Source of the DNA: DATMBL01 sp050735975
GTDB lineage: Bacteria; Desulfobacterota; Binatia; UBA9968
DNA length: 46,096 nucleotides
Assembly (NCBI GenBank): GCA_050735975.1
Contig: JBOHVS010000003.1
Span: forward strand, 1-46,096
Direction: 5' to 3'
Below the pieces are notes generated by a model. That model was not told the origin of the DNA. It saw nothing but the letters and a program-made list of their open reading frames with translations, and did not search any database. Made by a program: the position numbers and the translations under genes. Positions 16,698 through 24,876 of this stretch are shown here, piece by piece (within the stretch, counting starts at the first letter, position 1; each line of letters starts with the position of its first letter).

Positions 16698-17692
16698 ACA
16701 TCGAGCTGGTAGAAAAGATCGTAAGAGCGGTGCTTTACGAGGGCTACATGCTCTACCCATATAGAGCGTCGGCGCTAAAGAACCGGCAGCGTTGGAATTT
16801 CGGCGTTCTCTTTCCTGAAAACTCAAGTTTGGTTCAAACCGGAGCGGAGCGGAGCACCATGCAGACCGAATGTCTGGTCGCGGCAGGTCCTCAAACCATG
16901 ATTAGTGCCAGAGCGCGATTCCTGCATCTCGCAGCCTCGGAGGCTCCAGAAAATGCGGGACTGTTTTCGAATAGCTGTCCGGAGACGATTGAGCGGGAAG
17001 TGAGCACTCCGGAACTCGACCTGACCCGGCTGAGCGAACATCGTATCGACTTCCCTTTCGAGTTCCACCCGCATGAAACGACCCAGGGCCTGCGGGGCCC
17101 GGATGGAAAGAACGTTATTGTGCGCCGTGGAAACCAGGAACCTCTTCAGGGCACGGTCGAGCTGCAGGCGACCCCGATTGGGAATCAAACATCCAAACTC
17201 ACCGTGCGAATACGGAATCTCACGCCCGGTGAGCCTGAAGCCTCAGCCGTTCGTGATCGCGCTTTGGTCCGGTCGCTTATCTCCACTCACGTCATCTTGA
17301 AGGTCGAGTTTGGCGAGTTCGTATCTCTCATTGATCCTCCGGATGAACTTCGCGAGGCCGCCGCAGCATGCCGCAACATCGGCGCCTGGCCCGTTCTGGT
17401 CGGAGCAGAGGGTGAACGAGATTGTATGCTTTCTTCGCCGATAACTCTTTACGACTACCCGCAGATCGCGCCTGAGAGCGCGGGCGATCTTTATGACGGG
17501 ACGGAGATCGACGAACTGCTCACGTTGCGCATTCTCACGCTGACGGACGAGGAAAAGCAGCAAATGCGTGAAGGGGGCGCGCATGTCCGACAGATTCTCG
17601 AAAGGAGCGAATCGTTGCCTGCCGAACAATTGATGAAGCTCCACGGAGCGGTCCGCGGTCTCCGCGAGGCCAAAAGAGGGAGCAAGCGATGA
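16694..17692 (+). CDS. Uncharacterised 332-aa hydrogenase-cluster protein
   Basis: The start is GTG at 16694, overlapping the previous stop by four bases (GTGA); frames going further upstream only read across DUF6084. The N-terminus, VEKIVRAVLYEGYMLYPYRA followed by SALKNRQRWNFGVLFP, is a pattern I associate with proteins of group 1h clusters, though I know no named family. The middle is beta-rich (VELQATPIGNQTSKLTVRIR) and a later segment HVILKVEFGEFVSLIDPP precedes an AWPVLVG block. The C-terminal ~90 residues are acidic and helical (DELLTLRILTLTDEEKQQMR). No TM segment, few Cys. Probably a cytosolic complex subunit or chaperone for the hydrogenase; this is inference from position. Confidence 0.8.
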   Translation: MNIELVEKIVRAVLYEGYMLYPYRASALKNRQRWNFGVLFPENSSLVQTGAERSTMQTECLVAAGPQTMISARARFLHLAASEAPENAGLFSNSCPETIEREVSTPELDLTRLSEHRIDFPFEFHPHETTQGLRGPDGKNVIVRRGNQEPLQGTVELQATPIGNQTSKLTVRIRNLTPGEPEASAVRDRALVRSLISTHVILKVEFGEFVSLIDPPDELREAAAACRNIGAWPVLVGAEGERDCMLSSPITLYDYPQIAPESAGDLYDGTEIDELLTLRILTLTDEEKQQMREGGAHVRQILERSESLPAEQLMKLHGAVRGLREAKRGSKR

Positions 17693-18045
17693 ATCAAAAA
17701 GATTGGTTTTCTCTGGAAAGCCGGCCTCCGCTGAGACGCGTGCGGTCGCGCGGTATCGAACTGAAGCCTGGGGATCGTGTGCGGCTTCGGCCGCGGAGCG
17801 GCGGCGACATTCTTGACATTGCGCTCGACGGCAAAACCGCGATCATCGAGTCGATTGAGCAGGATTATGAAAACCAGGCGTACCTTGCGGTAGTGGTGGA
17901 TGAAGATCCCGGTCGTGATCTGGGCTCGCTGCGCCAGCCCGGCCACCGGTTCTTCTTCTCACCCGACGAAGTCGAAGCCTTACGGGACGAGGGAGGGGCA
18001 AAGCTGTATGACGCCAACCCGCATTCTGGTCGCCGGCATCGGTAA
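17689..18045 (+). CDS. Uncharacterised 118-aa hydrogenase-cluster protein
   Basis: Starts in an ATGA overlap with the previous gene. The core LKPGDRVRLRPRSGGDILDI followed by DGKTAIIESIEQDYENQAYL and a VVDEDPGRDLG...GHRFFFSPDEVE end suggests a small beta-barrel, roughly HypC- or OB-like in pattern, but no Cys of the HypC kind is present. The last 38 nt overlap the endopeptidase gene. No signal or TM segment. Its place next to the protease and its size would suit a HypC-like or substrate-holding factor for HhyL maturation; this is speculative. Confidence 0.75.
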   Translation: MNQKDWFSLESRPPLRRVRSRGIELKPGDRVRLRPRSGGDILDIALDGKTAIIESIEQDYENQAYLAVVVDEDPGRDLGSLRQPGHRFFFSPDEVEALRDEGGAKLYDANPHSGRRHR

Positions 18046-18532
18046 TATCTTTCTGGGCGACGATGCTTTCGGCGTCGAAGTTGTGCGGCGGCTGTCGTGC
18101 CGCCAACTTCCGGAGAACGTGCGAGTGGTCGATTTTGGCATACGCGGCTTCGATTTGGCCTATGCGCTCATGGATGGCTATGACACCACGATCCTGGTTG
18201 ACGCCGTTCCACGCGGAGGCGAGCCGGGCACACTTTACACGATCGAGCCGGACTTGAATCAACTAAATGGCTTGAGCGCCGGTGAGTTGATGCTTGATAC
18301 GCACGCGATGAATCCGCTCCGAGTGCTCGCCCTGGCAAAGTCAATGAACGGCGAGTTCCGACGGATTCTCCTCGTCGGATGCGAGCCGGAGACGTTTGGC
18401 CCCGAAGAAGGTCGAATGGGTTTGAGCGCGCCGGTCGAAGCAGCCGTCAACGAAGCCGTTGCTATGGTCGAGTCGCTCGTCTCGAAGATCTTGGAAGCGG
18501 GTTGTGAGAGCGACACTGTGGAGAAACTCTGA
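18008..18532 (+). CDS. Hydrogenase maturation endopeptidase (HyaD/HybD-type)
   Basis: Nickel-dependent-recognition protease (174 aa) that clips the C-terminal tail of the large subunit once nickel is in place. It carries the M52 family marks: LVAGIGNIFLGDDAFGVEV at the N-terminus with the conserved Glu/Asp of the metal site, VDAVPRGGEPGTL in the middle, and the later His in LDTHAMNPL. The ATG at 18008 has GAGGGAGGGG about 9 nt upstream and lies inside the end of the 118-aa gene. Its target is expected to be HhyL, cut after H578. The final ~20 residues are variable. Confidence 0.92.
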   Translation: MTPTRILVAGIGNIFLGDDAFGVEVVRRLSCRQLPENVRVVDFGIRGFDLAYALMDGYDTTILVDAVPRGGEPGTLYTIEPDLNQLNGLSAGELMLDTHAMNPLRVLALAKSMNGEFRRILLVGCEPETFGPEEGRMGLSAPVEAAVNEAVAMVESLVSKILEAGCESDTVEKL

Positions 18533-18630
18533 AAACCAAAATTGACTCGCCAATCGTCACAGAGGCGTTCGAAGAGTGCAGTAATCAGAAACATTTAACC
18601 CGTGGGTAGCACGAGAAGGGAAGGTCGAAC

Positions 18631-18798
18631 ATGGCAGTACTTCTAACCTCAGGACGGAAGCATTCCGCTGTCGGGCATCCGCCGAATTCTAACAACATGC
18701 TGAAGCTTATCGGCGGGGCTTTTGTCGCGCTGTTTGCTTTGGGGATCATAGCGAACTTCAAGGACATCAAACGCTACATACGGATGAGCACTATGTAG
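18631..18798 (+). CDS. DUF6893-like small membrane protein (55 aa)
   Basis: A short gene with AAGGGAAGG about 8 nt ahead of the ATG. The first ~22 residues are polar. The rest, LKLIGGAFVALFALGIIANF followed by KDIKRYIRMSTM, is one TM helix with a basic C-terminal end, the pattern of the DUF6893 small proteins seen with group 1h hydrogenases. An internal ATG at 18697 would leave only this conserved part, but it lacks a ribosome site. The soluble hydrogenase has no other membrane partner in this cluster, so a role as anchor or quinone-side link is an attractive guess. Lies between the endopeptidase and hypA. Confidence 0.75.
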   Translation: MAVLLTSGRKHSAVGHPPNSNNMLKLIGGAFVALFALGIIANFKDIKRYIRMSTM

Positions 18799-18851
18799 CG
18801 GCGTCGACCCGAACGCCGGTCCGTCGAAGGGCCCGGATTGAAGGAGCAGAC

Positions 18852-19217
18852 ATGCATGAGATGGGGCTCGCAGAGGGCATCCTGGCTGTAGCGCTCGAAG
18901 CGGCGGCGGGAGAAAAGGTACGCCGCATCACTTTGGTGGTGGGAAACCGGCAGATGGTTATGCGCGAGAGCCTTGAATTTTCGTTTCGGCTCGCCGCCGA
19001 AGGCACCCCGGCTGCCGAAGCGGGATTGGCTGTGGAAGAGATTCCGACGCGCTTGCATTGCAATCACTGCGGCGCCGAAACGGAGGCGAATTTCCCTCCC
19101 TGGAATTGCCGGCAGTGCGGTGGAGCCGAGGTAGAAATCTTGGCGGGTGATGAGTTGCTGGTGGATGCGGTTGAGCTGGAGAGCGGCCATATCATTCGAA
19201 GGGGTGACACCAACTGA
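18852..19217 (+). CDS. hypA: Hydrogenase nickel incorporation protein HypA
   Basis: Nickel metallochaperone, 121 aa, normal length. It begins MHEMGLAE, with H2 as the nickel ligand. The zinc domain has CNHC (~residues 74-77) and CRQC (~91-94). AAGGAG lies upstream of the ATG. HypA usually hands nickel on together with the GTPase HypB, but no hypB occurs in this window. It is followed almost directly by hypF. Confidence 0.95.
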   Translation: MHEMGLAEGILAVALEAAAGEKVRRITLVVGNRQMVMRESLEFSFRLAAEGTPAAEAGLAVEEIPTRLHCNHCGAETEANFPPWNCRQCGGAEVEILAGDELLVDAVELESGHIIRRGDTN

Positions 19218-19218
19218 C

Positions 19219-21510
19219 GTGGCGGGGACAAGGAGCCAAATACTCGTGCGCGGGATCGTTCAAGGGGTGGGTTTCCGTCCTTTCGTGTTTTTTCACGCGC
19301 GACGGCGGGCGCTCAGAGGCCGCGTTCTCAACAATCCGGCGGGGGTGTTGATCGACGTCGAGGGCGAATCTTACGCTATCGAGCAGTTCATCCAAGAGTT
19401 GCAATCGAACCCGCCTCCCCTCTCGCGCATCGATTCGGTCGATCGCAGCGACGACTTGCCTGCGGCGAATTTCATCGATTTCCGCATCGCCGGAAGCAGT
19501 GCCAACGGCAAAAGAGATCTTCCGGTCTCAGTGGACACGGCGGCATGTGAACCTTGTCTTAAGGAGATGTTCGATCCGAGCAACCGCCGCTACCGCTATC
19601 CCTTCATCAACTGCACCGACTGCGGCCCTCGTTTCACGATCATTGAAGATGTGCCTTACGATCGTCCTACGACGACTATGCGGGATTTCATCATGTGCGC
19701 GGAGTGTAGGACCGAATATGAAGACCCGCTCGACCGCCGTTTTCATGCCGAGGCTACCGGTTGTTCCCGGTGCGGACCAAGATTGTCTCTTGCGGATTCG
19801 GGCGGGCGCGAACAATCGCCCGGGGGCATAAATATGATCGACCTCGCGCGCCGTTATCTGCTGGATGGCAAGATTCTAGCCATCAAAGGCATCGGCGGCT
19901 TTCACCTGGCCTGCGACGCGTTGGATCAGGCAGCAGTTGAGCGTCTCAGGCGGAGGAAGTTTCGGGAGGGGAAGCCATTTGCCATGATGGCGGCATCCCT
20001 CGAAGCGGTCCGGCAGTTTTGTCTCGTCTCCCGAGCGGAAAGCGATCTACTGCTCTGCGCGCGCCGGCCCATCGTGCTGCTCAAAAAGAAATTTGACGCG
20101 CCTGTCCCGGCAGCAGTCGCTCCGGGCGTGAACACGTTGGGCTTTATGCTTCCTTACTCACCGTTGCACCACCTCCTGTTCGAGCGGCTCGATCGCCCTT
20201 TGATCATGACCAGCGGCAATTTGAGCGACGAGCCTATTCAATACCGCGACCGCGATGCCTTCGAGCGGCTCGGAAAGATCGCCGATTACTTTTTGCTCCA
20301 CAACCGGCGGATTCACGTCCGGTCTGACGATTCGGTCATGCGCGTCCGCGCGGAGCAGCCGATTGCCTTGCGGCGTTCCCGCGGCTACGCGCCCGAGGCG
20401 CTAAAGGTGCGCTTTCAATTCGGGGGCGACGTGCTCGCTTGCGGAGGTCAACTCAAGAACACTTTTTGCCTGGGCAAGAAGGAGTATGCTTTCATCAGTC
20501 ACCACATCGGAGATTTGGAGAATTTTGAAACCCTGACCTCTTTCAGCGAGGGGATCCAACATTTCCAGCGTCTCTTCGACATCCGCCCGAGCGTCGTGGC
20601 CCACGATCTTCATCCCGACTATCTCTCAACCATGTACGCTCTAGGTCTGAAAGGCGTCGACAGGGTGGGAGTTCAGCATCATCACGCGCACATCGCAAGC
20701 TGCATGGTCGAAAACGGGTTGGACAGCCCGGTGATCGGCGTTGCTTTCGATGGCTCAGGATTCGGAGAAGATGGCGCGATCTGGGGCGGAGAGGTCCTGG
20801 TGGCGGACCTGGCTCATTACGAGCGTCGCGCGCACTTTCGCTACGTCCCGCTCGCCGGTGGCGATACGGCGATTCGCCAGCCATGGCGCGCGGCGTTGAG
20901 CTATATCCAGGATGCGCTCGGAACCGAAGCGCTCCCTCTGGAGCTTCCGGGTTGGCGGGAAATCGATCCCAAAAAAATCCGCGTGGTGCAATCGATGATC
21001 CGGCGAGGCGTCAACACGGTTGCTACTTCGTCGTGCGGCCGCCTTTTCGACGCCGTCTCTTCCCTTCTAGGTTTGCGCCACGACGTCAGCTATGAAGCTC
21101 AAGCCGCCATCGAACTGGAAAGCGTCGCGATGGATGGAATTAGCGATCTCTACCCGTTCGACATCAACGGGGACTCTCCGCAAGAAATCGACGTCCGGGC
21201 AGCCATTCGAAGTCTTCTCGGCGACCTGCGGCACCGGCGACCGGCAGGTCTTATTTCGGCCAAGTTTCACAACACGGTGTCCGCGATAGTCGTCGAGCTA
21301 TGCCGAAAGCTCCGACAATCGGAAGGACTGAACCGGGTTTGTCTTAGCGGCGGAGTCTTTCAAAATATGTATCTTCTGGAGCGCGTGCTTGCCTCCCTTG
21401 AGCGCGATGGCTTCGACGTTTTTCACCAGCGAAAGCTTCCCACCAATGACGGCGGGATTGCGCTGGGGCAAGCCGCGATCGCCAATAGAGTCGTCCAACG
21501 GGGGAGTTAA
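19219..21510 (+). CDS. hypF: Carbamoyltransferase HypF
   Basis: Makes the thiocarboxamide on HypE that becomes the CN ligands. About 763 aa. Domains in order: acylphosphatase (VRGIVQGVGFRPFVF, ~residues 9-90); two zinc-finger units (CEPCLKEMF, CTDCGPRFT, CAECRTEYEDP, CSRCGPRL); a YrdC-like domain (LAIKGIGGFHLACDA and later MTSGNLSDEPI); and a Kae1-like domain (GVQHHHAHIASCMVEN, then VAFDGSGFGEDGAIWGGE). The C-terminus has LSGGVFQNMYLLE. The start is uncertain: GTG at 19219 lies one base after the hypA stop, while GTG at 19204 overlaps hypA. Neither has an ideal ribosome site. Confidence 0.95.
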   Translation: MAGTRSQILVRGIVQGVGFRPFVFFHARRRALRGRVLNNPAGVLIDVEGESYAIEQFIQELQSNPPPLSRIDSVDRSDDLPAANFIDFRIAGSSANGKRDLPVSVDTAACEPCLKEMFDPSNRRYRYPFINCTDCGPRFTIIEDVPYDRPTTTMRDFIMCAECRTEYEDPLDRRFHAEATGCSRCGPRLSLADSGGREQSPGGINMIDLARRYLLDGKILAIKGIGGFHLACDALDQAAVERLRRRKFREGKPFAMMAASLEAVRQFCLVSRAESDLLLCARRPIVLLKKKFDAPVPAAVAPGVNTLGFMLPYSPLHHLLFERLDRPLIMTSGNLSDEPIQYRDRDAFERLGKIADYFLLHNRRIHVRSDDSVMRVRAEQPIALRRSRGYAPEALKVRFQFGGDVLACGGQLKNTFCLGKKEYAFISHHIGDLENFETLTSFSEGIQHFQRLFDIRPSVVAHDLHPDYLSTMYALGLKGVDRVGVQHHHAHIASCMVENGLDSPVIGVAFDGSGFGEDGAIWGGEVLVADLAHYERRAHFRYVPLAGGDTAIRQPWRAALSYIQDALGTEALPLELPGWREIDPKKIRVVQSMIRRGVNTVATSSCGRLFDAVSSLLGLRHDVSYEAQAAIELESVAMDGISDLYPFDINGDSPQEIDVRAAIRSLLGDLRHRRPAGLISAKFHNTVSAIVVELCRKLRQSEGLNRVCLSGGVFQNMYLLERVLASLERDGFDVFHQRKLPTNDGGIALGQAAIANRVVQRGS

Positions 21511-21511
21511 A

Positions 21512-21790
21512 ATGTGTCTTGGAATCCCGGGGAAAATTTTGAATTGTTTTGACTCGGACGGCTTGCGCATGGCCAAGGTGCAGTTTGGCGGCATTGTGCG
21601 CGAAGCCTGTCTCGACTACGTGCCGGAAGCCGAGGTGGGCGATTACGTTGTGGTCCATGTCGGCTTTGCGATCAGCAGGCTCAACGAGGAGGAAGCGGAC
21701 CGCGCTTATCGTCTGCTCGAAGAGATGGGACAACTCAGCGAACTAGACGCGCCGGTTTTTGAACAAGCGCCGGACAAGAAGAAACAATGA
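21512..21790 (+). CDS. hypC: Hydrogenase assembly chaperone HypC
   Basis: 92 aa, beginning MCLGIPGKIL, with the essential C2. HypC carries the Fe(CN)2CO unit with HypD and binds the large-subunit precursor. The middle has GGIVREACLDYVPEAEVGDYVVVHVGFAI, the normal OB-barrel pattern, quoted here in part (DYVVVHVGFAISRLNEEEA). GGGGAG lies 6 nt before the ATG, overlapping the hypF stop region. It overlaps hypD by 4 nt. Confidence 0.95.
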   Translation: MCLGIPGKILNCFDSDGLRMAKVQFGGIVREACLDYVPEAEVGDYVVVHVGFAISRLNEEEADRAYRLLEEMGQLSELDAPVFEQAPDKKKQ

Positions 21791-22902
21791 AGTACGTGGA
21801 TGAATATCGCAACGAGCGCGTGGCGCGGAAGGTGGTGCAGGATATCCGCCGTATTCAAACGCGCCCGTGGGTCATTATGGAAGTCTGCGGCGGGCAGACC
21901 CACTGTATCGTAAAGCATGGGCTCGACTATCTGCTGCCCGATGGCATTGAACTCGTGCACGGTCCGGGCTGTCCGGTCTGCGTCACTCCTCTGGAAATGA
22001 TCGATAAGGCCCACGCGATCGCAAAGCGCCGGGAGGTGATCTTTACTTCATTCGGCGACATGTTGAGAGTGCCTGGTTCGGAAGCCGATCTGTTCAGCCT
22101 CAAATCCCAGGGCGCGGACGTTCGCATTGTCTATACTCCGTTAGACTGCCTGAAGATCGCGCGCGCCAATCCCGACAAAAAGGTCGTTTTCTTCGCCATC
22201 GGATTTGAAACCACCGCGCCCGCCAATGCGATGGCGGTCTGGCTCGCAAAGCGTGAGAACATTAGGAATTTTTCCGTCCTCGTATCCCACGTCCTGGTGC
22301 CTCCGGCAATTGCCGCGATCCTGCAATCGCCGCAGAACCGGGTGCAGGGGTTCCTCGGGCCGGGCCACGTCTGCGCCATCATGGGATATCGCGAATACGA
22401 GTCGATCAGCGCCCGCTATCAGGTTCCCATCGTCATCACCGGCTTCGAGCCGCTGGATATCCTCGACGGGACCCTGATGGTCGTGCGCCAGCTTGAAGCC
22501 AGGCGGGCCGGGGTGGAAAATCAATACGCGCGCGCTGTGATTCGGGAAGGCAACCGCACTGCTCAGGAGCTCGTTGCCGAAGTATTCGACATCTGCGATC
22601 GGAAATGGCGCGGCGTCGGTTCCATTCCGAAAAGCGGCTACAAGCTGCGATATGAATTGCGCGACCACGACGCCGAGCGGCTTTTCGAGGTGGAACAGAT
22701 CGACACCCAGGAGCCCTCCGTCTGCATCAGCGGCCAGATCTTAAAGGGAATCAAAAAACCGCACGATTGCCGCGCCTTCGGCGCTGCGTGCACGCCGCAG
22801 CGACCGCTCGGAGCAACGATGGTCTCCGCCGAGGGAGCTTGCGCCGCCTACTACGTCTATGGGAGACATTTAATCAAAGAGCATTCTCTCCGGCCGGCAT
22901 GA
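21787..22902 (+). CDS. hypD: Hydrogenase maturation protein HypD
   Basis: Scaffold on which the Fe(CN)2CO unit is assembled with HypC and HypE; 371 aa, full length. Key Cys are C34 in MEVCGGQTH and C62 and C65 in GPGCPVCVTP. The C-terminal region has the four Cys for the [4Fe-4S] cluster (PSVCISGQIL, HDCRAFGAACTPQ, EGACAAYY). ATG overlaps the hypC stop (ATGA). The following SIS gene starts 19 nt downstream. Confidence 0.96.
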   Translation: MKYVDEYRNERVARKVVQDIRRIQTRPWVIMEVCGGQTHCIVKHGLDYLLPDGIELVHGPGCPVCVTPLEMIDKAHAIAKRREVIFTSFGDMLRVPGSEADLFSLKSQGADVRIVYTPLDCLKIARANPDKKVVFFAIGFETTAPANAMAVWLAKRENIRNFSVLVSHVLVPPAIAAILQSPQNRVQGFLGPGHVCAIMGYREYESISARYQVPIVITGFEPLDILDGTLMVVRQLEARRAGVENQYARAVIREGNRTAQELVAEVFDICDRKWRGVGSIPKSGYKLRYELRDHDAERLFEVEQIDTQEPSVCISGQILKGIKKPHDCRAFGAACTPQRPLGATMVSAEGACAAYYVYGRHLIKEHSLRPA

Positions 22903-22921
22903 GAGAGGCAAACAAATCCCT

Positions 22922-23503
22922 ATGCGCGCACAAATCATGAGGAAATGCCGAGAGTCCGTGGAGGTCAAGGAGAAGTTCTTTGAGCGCTACGCCGACCAGA
23001 TCGGAGAGCTATGCGAGAACATGGCCGGCCGATTTCAAGACGGACACCGGCTCTGGGTCATGGGCAACGGCGGCAGCGCATGCGACGCGCAGCACGTGGC
23101 CGTCGAATTCGTCCATCCGATTATTGAAAAGCGTCGCGCTCTGCCCGCTTTCGACTTGGTCAGCCAAACTCCGATTCTCACCGCGATCTCAAACGACAAA
23201 GATTTCGCCAAGGTGTTCGTGGACCAGCTTGAGATCGTAGGGCGGCCCGGCGATATGGCGCTTGCCATTTCCACGAGTGGACACTCCCCTAACCTGATTT
23301 ACGCTCTCCATGCGGCGCGCAAAAAGGCAATGCTCACCGTCGCGTTCGCCGGGAAGGACGGAGGGCGCATCGCCGAGGCGGCCGACTACTGTTTCACGGT
23401 TCCGAGCTTCAGCATTCACCGCATTCAGGAGTGCCAAGTCGCCCTGCTCCATATCATGTGGGATTGTATTCACATCGCGATGGGCGAGGAGGATGTCATC
23501 TGA
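22922..23503 (+). CDS. gmhA: GmhA-like SIS-domain sugar-phosphate isomerase inside the hyp operon
   Basis: 193 aa, the length of sedoheptulose-7-phosphate isomerase. SIS motifs: MGNGGSACDAQHVAVEF near residues 47-63 and LAISTSGHSPNLIYAL about 60 residues later. The positions matching the GmhA zinc/catalytic residues are all kept: H58, E62, Q169 and H177, so the fold is likely active. In known bacteria GmhA serves LPS heptose synthesis, but here no other heptose gene is near, and the gene lies between hypD and hypE with a TGATG junction to hypE. A role in hydrogenase maturation is therefore possible but unproven. A second ATG at 22937 is an alternative start. Confidence 0.85.
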   Translation: MRAQIMRKCRESVEVKEKFFERYADQIGELCENMAGRFQDGHRLWVMGNGGSACDAQHVAVEFVHPIIEKRRALPAFDLVSQTPILTAISNDKDFAKVFVDQLEIVGRPGDMALAISTSGHSPNLIYALHAARKKAMLTVAFAGKDGGRIAEAADYCFTVPSFSIHRIQECQVALLHIMWDCIHIAMGEEDVI

Positions 23504-24564
23504 TGAGCGATAATGCCGCCGATTTGCTTGGAGCCGTCTGCCCGCTGCCTATTCTCGATCACAAACAGATTGTCTTGGGACACGGCAGCGGAGGCAAGCT
23601 GACAGCAGATTTGGTGCGCAACCTCTTCCTGCCGGCTTTCAGCAATCCTTGTCTGGAGCGGATGGACGATCAGGCGGTGCTCGAACTCAACGGAATGAAA
23701 CTGGCCTTTACAACGGACGCCTTCGTTGTGACGCCGATTTTTTTTCCTGGAGGCGACATCGGTCGATTGGCGATCAACGGCACGGTCAATGACCTGGCAA
23801 TGGGCGGCGCTAGCCCATTGTACATCGCGGCCGCATTCATTTTAGAAGAAGGACTGTCCACCGATCATTTGCGCCGGGTGGTGGACTCGATGCGTGCGGC
23901 CGCCATAGAAGCCGGGCTGCAACTCGTAACCGGAGACACCAAGGTGGTCGATCGCGGCAAAGCGGACCAGCTCTTTATCACCACTACTGGAATCGGGCTG
24001 ATCGAAAAACCGGTTAGGATCTCGGCCGATCGAGCTCGGCCGGGCGACAAAGTAATCGTCAGCGGAACCATTGGAGATCACGGGATGGCGATTATGTCCA
24101 GGCGTGAAAACCTGGAGTTTGAAGGCGCCATCGAGAGCGATACCGCGCCGCTCCACACCCTCGTTTCGGCAATGCTGCAAACGAGCGATGAAATTCATTG
24201 CCTGCGCGATCCTACTCGCGGCGGAGTGGCGACGACACTGAAGGAGATCGCCGCAACTTCGCGCGTGGGAATTGAGCTGGATGAAAAACAAATCCCGGTG
24301 CGAGAGACCGTCAAAGGAGCGTGCGAGATCCTCGGCCTCGACCCTCTTTATGTGGCCAACGAAGGAAAGCTCATAGCGATCGTGCCGGACGAAGTCGCCG
24401 AGGCTTTGCTGCAATCTGTGCGAGAACATCCGTTGGGACGCGAGGCCAGTTTGATCGGAGAAGTCGTCGCCGAACACCCCGGAATGGTGCTCATGAAAAC
24501 CGAAATCGGCGGCACGCGAGTCCTCGACCTCTTATTCGGCGAGCAGCTGCCGCGAATTTGCTGA
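23503..24564 (+). CDS. hypE: Hydrogenase expression/formation protein HypE
   Basis: Accepts the carbamoyl group from HypF on its C-terminal Cys and dehydrates it to thiocyanate for HypC/D. 353 aa from the ATG that overlaps the previous stop. IVLGHGSGGKLTADL opens the PurM-like N-terminal domain, FTTDAFVVTPIFFPGGDIG carries the ATP/metal residues, and DPTRGGVATTLKEIA lies later. The protein ends in PRIC, the required terminal Cys. A more upstream frame only reads across the SIS gene. It appears to be the last gene of the hydrogenase run. Confidence 0.96.
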   Translation: MSDNAADLLGAVCPLPILDHKQIVLGHGSGGKLTADLVRNLFLPAFSNPCLERMDDQAVLELNGMKLAFTTDAFVVTPIFFPGGDIGRLAINGTVNDLAMGGASPLYIAAAFILEEGLSTDHLRRVVDSMRAAAIEAGLQLVTGDTKVVDRGKADQLFITTTGIGLIEKPVRISADRARPGDKVIVSGTIGDHGMAIMSRRENLEFEGAIESDTAPLHTLVSAMLQTSDEIHCLRDPTRGGVATTLKEIAATSRVGIELDEKQIPVRETVKGACEILGLDPLYVANEGKLIAIVPDEVAEALLQSVREHPLGREASLIGEVVAEHPGMVLMKTEIGGTRVLDLLFGEQLPRIC

Positions 24565-24826
24565 ATCGGCCATAAAGAGCTTCCATATTATTAAGGAGTT
24601 ATTACCACCCTTGTCACCCCGCTGGGGCTCCGGCGGGATTCCCGGAATAGCTCGCCTCTGTTGCCTTTTTTTTTCAGATAGAGTTCCGATTGAAGCGAAT
24701 GCCGTTTAAAGTCGGTGCTCGGCGGCAGTGTCTCCAAATTGATCCGCGCTTGCCGGTAAGTGTCAACAATAGGACATCACTCTTCCAGTTTAGCTGATTA
24801 TCGACTGCAAAACGCAACAGCTTCAT
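24565..24826. other. Gap after hypE with a possible terminator, no gene seen
   Basis: No coding frame. A GC-rich hairpin CCCGCTGG-GGCT-CCGGCGGG (24618-24637, one G-U pair) lies 54 nt after hypE, and a nine-T run follows at 24666-24674, too far for a classical terminator but possibly the end of the hyp transcript. The surrounding TTGTCACCCCGCTGGGG also resembles dispersed GTCATTCCCGC-type repeats, so terminator function is uncertain. Confidence 0.35.
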
Positions 24827-24841
24827 TGGTATGCCTTTTGC
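24827..24841 (+). promoter_or_regulatory. Sigma-54-like promoter before the hemerythrin gene
   Basis: TGGTATGCCTTTTGC, followed by T, has GG and GC at the required 12-nt spacing and a full TTGCT -12 box, but two changes in the -24 element (TAT for CAC). The hemerythrin ATG lies 36 nt after it. Weaker than the match upstream of hhyS. Confidence 0.45.
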
Positions 24842-24876
24842 TGACGCAATAAGTATCCTAGTAACAAGGAGGGTCT

